Below, piece by piece: positions 59,298 through 64,000 of a DNA stretch of 64,000 nucleotides. The stretch is taken from positions 1 through 64,000 of the forward strand of contig NZ_JADPKS010000176.1 of assembly GCF_023074175.1 (NCBI RefSeq), in the 5' to 3' direction. A model generated the notes under the pieces. That model saw only the letters and a list, made by a program, of their open reading frames with translations. It was not told the DNA's origin and ran no database searches. The stretch is from Bradyrhizobium sp. 139 (GTDB lineage Bacteria > Pseudomonadota > Alphaproteobacteria > Rhizobiales > Xanthobacteraceae). The translations under genes were made by a program, and so were the position numbers. Position 1 is the stretch's first letter. Every line of letters begins with the position of its first letter.

Positions 59298-59330
59298 GTC
59301 CGGCCTCTCACTCCGCTGGTTTTGGGAGGC

Positions 59331-60551
59331 CTACATCGCCTTTCCAAACAGAAATGGCAACTGGCGCGGGCCCCTCACGGTTCCCTGGGACCAGGTCACG
59401 GTACCTGCCGGATCGAGCCGGAAGTCTGGAATCCGCTTCAGCCATTCCTCCAGCGCGACCTGCATCTCCATCCGCGCAAGGTTGGAGCCGACGCAGCGAT
59501 GGATGCCGAGGCCGAAGGCGGCATGGCGGTTCTCCCGGCGGTCGATCACCACCTTGTCAGCGTCCGGAAACATCTTGGGGTCGCGGTTGGCCGCTGGGAA
59601 GGACAGCAGCACCATGTTGCCCGGCTTCACCGGGCAGCCCGAGATCGTGGTCTCGCCGACCACCTCCCGCGCCATCGTTACCGGCGAATAGGCGCGCAGC
59701 AGCTCCTCTACAGCAGTCGGGATCAGCGCCGGCTCGGCGATCAGGCGCTCGCGGTCGGCGGGCGTCCGGGCGAGGTGCCAGAGCGAGGAGCCGATCGCGC
59801 TCCAGGTGGTGTCGATGCCGGCGATCAGCAGCAGACGTAGCGATCCCAGAACGTGTGAGTCCTCGAGCGGATTACCCTCCTTGTCCCTGGCGTTCATCAG
59901 GTAGGAGATGAGGTCGTTGGTCGGCTTGTTCTTGCGCTCCTCGATATGGGCGCTGAAATAGGCGCTCATCTCCTGCACGGCCTGGAGCAGCTTGCTCTCG
60001 TCCTTGATGCCGAGCTCCAGGATCATGTGGATCCAGTTGATGAACAGATCGCTGTCGCTCTCGGGAATTCCGAGCATGTGGGCGATGGCCTGAACGGGGA
60101 TATATTTGCTGTAGCGCGCTGCGGCGTCGACCTTGCCATCGGCGATGAACCCATCGATCAGCTCATTGCAGATCGCACGCATCCGCGGCTCCAGCTTCTT
60201 CATCGCATCCGGCGTGAACGGCGGCAGCAGCAATTGCTTGGCCGGCTTGTGCACGGGCGGGTCGGAGGTGATCGGCGGAGCGGCGTTCCTGGCGACCTCG
60301 GGCCTGACGTCACGGACGATGATGCGGCGCGAGGAGAAATGCTCGGTGTCGTTGGCGATCTCGCGCACCGCCTCGTAGGTCGTCGGCATGTAGCAGCCGA
60401 GAAAACGCTCGGTATGCACGACCGGGCTCGAGGCGCGCAGCTCCTCCCAGATCGGGAAAGGATCGTCCGTCCATTGCGGATCGGTGTGGTCGAAATCATG
60501 GACCCAGTCGGTCACGGGCGGATGGGCGGCGGGCTGGCTTACGTCGGACAT
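59331..60551 (-). CDS. Cytochrome P450 (class I, ferredoxin-linked)
   Basis: A 406-residue P450 with I-helix AGIDTTWSA, ExxR in EELLRAYSP, and heme loop FGLGIHRCVGSNLAR with the cysteine ligand C353. The aspartate replaces the usual acidic/alcohol pair partner found in AGHETT. The ATG at 60551 (MSDVSQP) has GAGGGA upstream; the opening at 60587 is rejected. A dedicated ferredoxin gene is 57 bases upstream, so electron supply is encoded with it; no ferredoxin reductase is adjacent. Confidence 0.94.
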   Translation of the reverse strand: MSDVSQPAAHPPVTDWVHDFDHTDPQWTDDPFPIWEELRASSPVVHTERFLGCYMPTTYEAVREIANDTEHFSSRRIIVRDVRPEVARNAAPPITSDPPVHKPAKQLLLPPFTPDAMKKLEPRMRAICNELIDGFIADGKVDAAARYSKYIPVQAIAHMLGIPESDSDLFINWIHMILELGIKDESKLLQAVQEMSAYFSAHIEERKNKPTNDLISYLMNARDKEGNPLEDSHVLGSLRLLLIAGIDTTWSAIGSSLWHLARTPADRERLIAEPALIPTAVEELLRAYSPVTMAREVVGETTISGCPVKPGNMVLLSFPAANRDPKMFPDADKVVIDRRENRHAAFGLGIHRCVGSNLARMEMQVALEEWLKRIPDFRLDPAGTVTWSQGTVRGPRQLPFLFGKAM

Positions 60552-60608
60552 CTCGAGTCCCTCGGGGTTCGTGGTCGCTGAAGACACGCGAGCGGGGCGG
60601 AGAGCGCG

Positions 60609-60818
60609 CTACTCCTCGATCACATCGATTGCGATTTCCGGGCAGTTGGACTTGGCAAGCCAGGCCTTGTCTTCGAGCCCCGGCGGGACCGTGCCGTCAC
60701 CGGCTTCATGGGCGTTGCCGTATTCGTCGAGTTCGAACAGGTCCGGCGCCAGTGCCTTGCAGCGCGCATGGCCCTGGCATTTGTCGGGATCGACGTAAAC
60801 CTTCAGTCGCTCTGCCAT
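60609..60818 (-). CDS. P450-associated ferredoxin with CxxHxxC motif
   Basis: A 69-residue ferredoxin: cysteines in CQGHARC (C14, C20), with histidine at the place of the second cluster cysteine, and a C-terminal NCPEIAI cysteine. This is the one-cluster type ([3Fe-4S] or His-ligated [4Fe-4S]) found beside actinobacterial and rhizobial P450 genes. It feeds electrons to the P450 encoded 57 bases downstream. It heads the minus-strand group and is divergent from the TetR gene. Acidic and soluble. Confidence 0.92.
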   Translation of the reverse strand: MAERLKVYVDPDKCQGHARCKALAPDLFELDEYGNAHEAGDGTVPPGLEDKAWLAKSNCPEIAIDVIEE

Positions 60819-60927
60819 TGCGGCTTCCTCGGTCGTATGCGCGCGGGCCCGGAGGGCGGCGCGTTCCTCTTGTCAATTGTCCGCGGCATTTGCCGCTTGT
60901 TCTAAGTTATATGCTATTACATTCGCG

Positions 60928-60944
60928 ACAGGCTTCCCCTGTCA
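60928..60944. promoter_or_regulatory. Candidate TetR operator between ferredoxin and TetR genes
   Basis: GACAGG-CTTCC-CCTGTC is a perfect 6-base inverted repeat in the 154-base divergent gap, beside an AT-rich stretch (TTCTAAGTTATATGCTATTA, 60901-60920) that could hold the promoter. The position would let the TetR repress itself and the P450 group. Confidence 0.45.
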
Positions 60945-60972
60945 AGCGCAAACTTATAGGCTTGGCCGCAAC

Positions 60973-61617
60973 ATGCGCCCACAACTTGCCCGCAAGCCTG
61001 AAAACACCTACCACCATGGCGATCTCCGCGACGCCCTGATCAAGGCCGCTCTGCGCGAGGCGGAACGGGGTGGAGCCGAGGCGATCAGCATCAAGGCGCT
61101 GGCAAAGCAGCTCGGCGTCTCCCAGCCGGCACCATATCGGCATTTCGCCGATCGCGAGGCGCTGCTTGCGGCGGCCACGGCAGAGGCATTTCGGCAGCTC
61201 AGTGCGATTTTGCGGGCGGCGATCGCGAACCCTTCCAAACAATCGAAATTGTCGCGACTGGCGCAGGCAACGCTCGATTTCGGTCTGCGCCGCAACGGCA
61301 TCTACCGGTTGATGTTCGCGTCGCGCACCGTGTCATGCGCGACCAAGGGCAGCGAGTTGCACGAGGCCACGCGCGAGACCTTTGCGCTCGTGATCGACGC
61401 GCTGGAAGCGCCGGCGGTCGGCTATTTGCGCGAGCGGCAGGCGCTCAAGATCTGGGCGGCGCTGCACGGCGTGGTGATGCTCGCCGAGCAGGGCCTGTTC
61501 ACCGGCGAGGCGGCGCATGCGACGCGCGAGGAACTGGTCGAGGATTTCGTGAACGAGACCAGGGCCGCGCTCGCGGTTGCGATCAAGGACGCCCGAAGGA
61601 AAAAGGTCGGCGCTTAA
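60973..61617 (+). CDS. TetR-family regulator with WHG-type C-terminal domain
   Basis: A 214-residue regulator. The helix-turn-helix is clear (EAISIKALAKQLGVSQPAPYRHFADREALLAA). The C-terminal domain has RRNGIYRLMFASR and IWAALHGVVMLAEQG, with the short motif HG that names WHG-type TetRs. The ATG at 60973 (MRPQLARKPENTYHHGDL) is preferred over an opening at 60877. It is divergent from the ferredoxin-P450 group and probably represses it. Its stop overlaps the convergent racemase stop by four bases. Confidence 0.9.
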   Translation: MRPQLARKPENTYHHGDLRDALIKAALREAERGGAEAISIKALAKQLGVSQPAPYRHFADREALLAAATAEAFRQLSAILRAAIANPSKQSKLSRLAQATLDFGLRRNGIYRLMFASRTVSCATKGSELHEATRETFALVIDALEAPAVGYLRERQALKIWAALHGVVMLAEQGLFTGEAAHATREELVEDFVNETRAALAVAIKDARRKKVGA

Positions 61618-62252
61618 GACTTCGCCTTCAGCAGCCTCATCAACTTCTCGACAGCGCTGTCCGGCGTGGTCACGACCGGACGGCCTGTGGCATCGGCGAC
61701 CAGCGGCGCCGTTGCCGCAATGCTGAACTGCGCCAGCGCGATCACGTCGCAATCGCGCAGGTCCTTTGACGCTTCCACAAGCAGGCGGTCATGTGTGGCG
61801 CGGTCGCCGCGGTCGAGCGCGGCCAGCGCGCCTTCAGCGAGTTTCGGCACGACTTGGGAGGACGCAGGAAACTCCGGCGGCATCGAGGCCAGCGTCGGCG
61901 GGAAGGTCGAGAGCAGGCCGATCCGCTTGCCCGTCTTGACCGCTTGTTCGATCATGGCTTCGTTCGGCTTGAGTACCGGCATCGGCGCATGCGCGCGCGC
62001 GACCGCCTCGATGCAGCGACCAAAGGCCGAGCAGGTGAACAGGATTCCATCCGCTCCCGTCGCCGCCGCGTAATCGCCGAGCGCCAGGAAGCGCTCGGTC
62101 ATGGCATCGTTGAGCTTGCCGTCGCGCGCCAGATCGGCTGACAGGCTATCATCGAGCAGGTTCATCAGCTTTGCATCCGGCCACGCCTTTGCGAACGCAG
62201 CTTCGATCGGTGCGATGGAATGCTTGAGGGCGTGAATGAGGGCGATGCGCAT
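61614..62252 (-). CDS. Asp/Glu racemase superfamily protein
   Basis: A 212-residue protein of the aspartate/glutamate/hydantoin racemase superfamily: IALIHALKHSIAPIE, then a first catalytic cysteine in GILFTCSAFGR and a RIGLLSTFPPTL segment. The usual second cysteine (GCT-like) is replaced; the ALAQFSIA region has no cysteine there, though C is present in DCDVIAL. It may therefore be a decarboxylase, isomerase or inactive racemase. It is the last gene of the minus-strand amino-acid group, after a long repeat. Confidence 0.8.
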   Translation of the reverse strand: MRIALIHALKHSIAPIEAAFAKAWPDAKLMNLLDDSLSADLARDGKLNDAMTERFLALGDYAAATGADGILFTCSAFGRCIEAVARAHAPMPVLKPNEAMIEQAVKTGKRIGLLSTFPPTLASMPPEFPASSQVVPKLAEGALAALDRGDRATHDRLLVEASKDLRDCDVIALAQFSIAATAPLVADATGRPVVTTPDSAVEKLMRLLKAKS

Positions 62253-62266
62253 GAGACTCGGCGTTT

Positions 62267-62416
62267 CTTCTCCCTTTCCCCGTTCTTACGGGGAGGGTTG
62301 GGGTGAGGGGCTCTATCCGCACGAAAAGTGAGAGTTCGACTTGCGGAAGCTCCCCCTCACTCGGATTGCTGCGCAATCCGACCTCTCTCCGCTTGCGGTC
62401 CGCTTGCGGGGAGAAG
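62267..62416. repeat. Long palindromic repeat between racemase and binding-protein genes
   Basis: The gap contains CTTCTCCCTTTCCCCG at its left and CGGGGAGAAG at its right as outer arms, plus inner pairs such as GGGTGAGGGG with CCCCCTCAC and CGGATTG with CAATCCG. It can fold into a long branched hairpin. I recall this class as frequent in Bradyrhizobium. It may limit readthrough from the binding-protein gene into the racemase gene. Confidence 0.75.
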
Positions 62417-62424
62417 CGAACTCT

Positions 62425-63438
62425 TTACTTGAACGGCACCGCGTACATCAAGCCGCCCTTGCTCCAGAGGCCGTTGAGGCCGCGCTCGAGCTTGAGCGGG
62501 CTCGCCTTGCCCACATTGCGCTCGTAGATCTCGCCGTAATTGCCGGTGGCCTTGATCGCCGTGACCAGCCATTTGTTGTCGATCCCAAGCCGCGAGCCGA
62601 GGTCGCCGGACGCACCGAGCAGCCTCTGGATCGCGGGCGTCTGCGACTTCGCCATCTCGTCGACATTGGCTTGCGTGACGCCGAGCTCTTCGGCCTCGAT
62701 CAGGCCATAATGCAGCCAGGTGATGATGTCGCTCCAGACCTCGTCGCCGTTGCGGGTGAAGGGACCGAGCGGCTCCTTGCTGATGGTCTGCGGCAGCACG
62801 ACGTAGTCGGCCGGATTCGGCGCCGCGGTCGTCACGGCGCCGGCGAGCGCGGAGGCATCCTGGGTCATGGCATCGCAGCGGCCGCCGAAGAAGGTCTGGT
62901 ACATGGTGTCGACGCGGTCGAACACCAAGGGCTTCCAGTCGATGCCGTTGGCGCGGCCGTAATCGCCGAGCGTGACCTCATGCGTGGTGCCCTGCGCGAC
63001 GCAAACGGTAGCGCCCTTGAGGTCCTTGATCTCCTTCACGCCGAGATCCTTCTTCACGACAAACCCCTGGCCGTCGTAGAAGTTGATGGGGCCTTGCCGC
63101 AGGCCCAGCGTGACGCCGCGCAGATAAGTCTGCGTCGAGTTGCGGTAGAGCACGTCGATCTCGCCCGATTGCAGGGCGGTGAAGCGGTTCTGCGCTGTCA
63201 GCGAGACGTAACGCACCTTGCTGGCATCGCCGAGCACGCCGGCTGCGAGCGCGCGGCAATACTCGACGTCGAGACCCTTGTAGTTGCCTTGTGAATCCGG
63301 CGCGGAGAAGCCGGCGAAGCCGGCGCTGACGCCGCATATCAGCGTGCCGCGGCTCTTCACCGTGTCGAGCGTCGCGGCCGACGCGATCACCGTCGATGCC
63401 GCGAGCACGCTCGCTGCGATAACCACTTTCCTCATCAT
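62425..63438 (-). CDS. General amino-acid ABC transporter substrate-binding protein (AapJ-like)
   Basis: A 337-residue periplasmic receptor with a signal peptide ending VIASA-ATLDTV. It belongs to the polar amino-acid family SBP_bac_3: TLICGVSAGFAGFSAPDSQGNYKGLDVEYCRALA, IDVLYRNSTQTYLRG and GATVCVAQGTTHEV, all like AapJ/BztA. GGGGAGAG precedes the ATG. No permease or ATPase gene is in the window, so it may feed the chromosomal Aap system. It follows the aminotransferase by 12 bases. Confidence 0.92.
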   Translation of the reverse strand: MMRKVVIAASVLAASTVIASAATLDTVKSRGTLICGVSAGFAGFSAPDSQGNYKGLDVEYCRALAAGVLGDASKVRYVSLTAQNRFTALQSGEIDVLYRNSTQTYLRGVTLGLRQGPINFYDGQGFVVKKDLGVKEIKDLKGATVCVAQGTTHEVTLGDYGRANGIDWKPLVFDRVDTMYQTFFGGRCDAMTQDASALAGAVTTAAPNPADYVVLPQTISKEPLGPFTRNGDEVWSDIITWLHYGLIEAEELGVTQANVDEMAKSQTPAIQRLLGASGDLGSRLGIDNKWLVTAIKATGNYGEIYERNVGKASPLKLERGLNGLWSKGGLMYAVPFK

Positions 63439-63450
63439 GCTACTCTCCCC

Positions 63451-64000
63451 TCAATGATTGACACTACGCAATACGTTGTCGACGGCCGTGCCGAGCTTGT
63501 CGACGATCAGATCGATCTCGTCCGGCGAAGCGATATAGGGCGGGGCCAGCAGCACGTGGTCGCCGCGGACGCCATCCACCGTGCCGCCGCCGGGATAGCA
63601 GCCGAGCCCGTTGGCGAAGGCTTCCGCCTTGATCTTCTGGTTGAGCTTGAGCGCGGGATCGAACGAGGTGCGGCTGGCGCGGTCGGCCACGAGCTCGATG
63701 GCCCAGAACAGCCCGCGTCCCCTGATGTCGCCGACATGGCGGTGATTGCCGAATCGCTCGGTCAGGCGCTGCTCGAGTTGTCGGCCGCGCTTCTTCACGC
63801 TATCGAGCAGGCCGTCTTCACGGATCACCTCCTGCACCGCGAGTGCGGCTGCGCAAGCGAGGGGATGTGCCAGGTAAGTATGGCCGTGCTGGAACGCGCC
63901 CGAGCCGGCGCGGATAGTGTCGATAATCTTGCCGCTCGCAAGCATGGCGCCGATCGGCTGATAGCCGCCGCCGAGCCCCTTCGCGATCGCCTGGATGTCT
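63451..64000 (-). CDS. Class III aminotransferase, C-terminal part (partial at window edge)
   Basis: The reading frame continues past base 64000 (its 5' part is outside). The visible 182 residues begin DIQAIAKGLGGGYQPIGA, containing the PLP lysine, then GSGAFQHGHTYLAHPLACAA, GDIRGRGLFWAIELV and a final LIVDKLGTAVDNVL. This is the omega-amino acid or aspartate aminotransferase family (class III). It is co-directional with the amino-acid receptor and racemase genes, so the group probably takes up and converts amino acids. Substrate unknown. Confidence 0.9.
   Translation of the reverse strand, partial: DIQAIAKGLGGGYQPIGAMLASGKIIDTIRAGSGAFQHGHTYLAHPLACAAALAVQEVIREDGLLDSVKKRGRQLEQRLTERFGNHRHVGDIRGRGLFWAIELVADRASRTSFDPALKLNQKIKAEAFANGLGCYPGGGTVDGVRGDHVLLAPPYIASPDEIDLIVDKLGTAVDNVLRSVNH

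Noticed and set aside
59298..59330. GGCCTC/GAGGCC arms between the P450 and MFS genes as terminator
   Set aside because: The arms are short and no T-run follows on the minus strand.

Overview
The window is high-GC alphaproteobacterial chromosome, most probably Bradyrhizobium. The evidence is the very high third-position GC, the dense peptide-ABC and lipid/PHA gene content, a CYP102-type self-sufficient P450, and intergenic inverted repeats of types I recall as common in Bradyrhizobium (CGTCATTGCGAG...CTCGCAATGACG; CCTCATCCTGAGG...). About 60 protein genes are supported. No rRNA, tRNA or CRISPR array was seen.

Layout. 1-105: the 3' end of an IS66-type insertion sequence. 541-6542: a large exported LTXXQ/Spy-like protein, ornithine aminotransferase, a cytochrome P450 and, divergently, a two-subunit ThDP decarboxylase of the sulfopyruvate/phosphonopyruvate type. 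6597-11749: a TetR-adaptor-RND efflux operon with an operator palindrome and a strong terminator. 11845-16816: a histidine kinase, a receiver-only protein and a receiver-adenylate cyclase with overlapping ends, apparently a His-Asp-to-cAMP pathway, followed by a RidA-like protein. 16934-30674: twelve same-strand genes in which two complete oligopeptide ABC importers flank a gamma-glutamyltransferase and a DUF1028 protein.

30979-42546: a neutral lipid and polyester region (DUF6489, lipase-like hydrolase, wax ester synthase/DGAT, epoxide hydrolase, CYP102 P450-reductase fusion, spermidine-synthase-like methyltransferase fold, hydrolase, PhaE-like protein, class III PHA synthase, GNAT, phasin). 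42658-44916: a DUF445 membrane protein and a second lipase-like hydrolase paralogous to the first. 45018-51477: the aerobic phenylacetate pathway paaX-ABCDE-I-K; the later-step genes (paaG, paaZ, paaF/H, paaJ) are not in this window. 51529-56050: an MDR oxidoreductase, a YeeE/TsuA-type transporter, and an EamA exporter divergent from a MocR regulator.

56061-61617: a minus-strand group (ferredoxin, P450, MHS-family MFS transporter, molybdopterin oxidoreductase, hydrolase-OsmC fusion) with a divergent TetR. 61614-64000: an Asp/Glu racemase-like protein, a general amino-acid binding protein and the 3' part of a class III aminotransferase. The strongest candidates for something not well described are the dual-importer/GGT/DUF1028 cluster and the PhaC/short-PhaE/GNAT/phasin unit. 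Functions are assigned by motif recognition only; no database search was possible.
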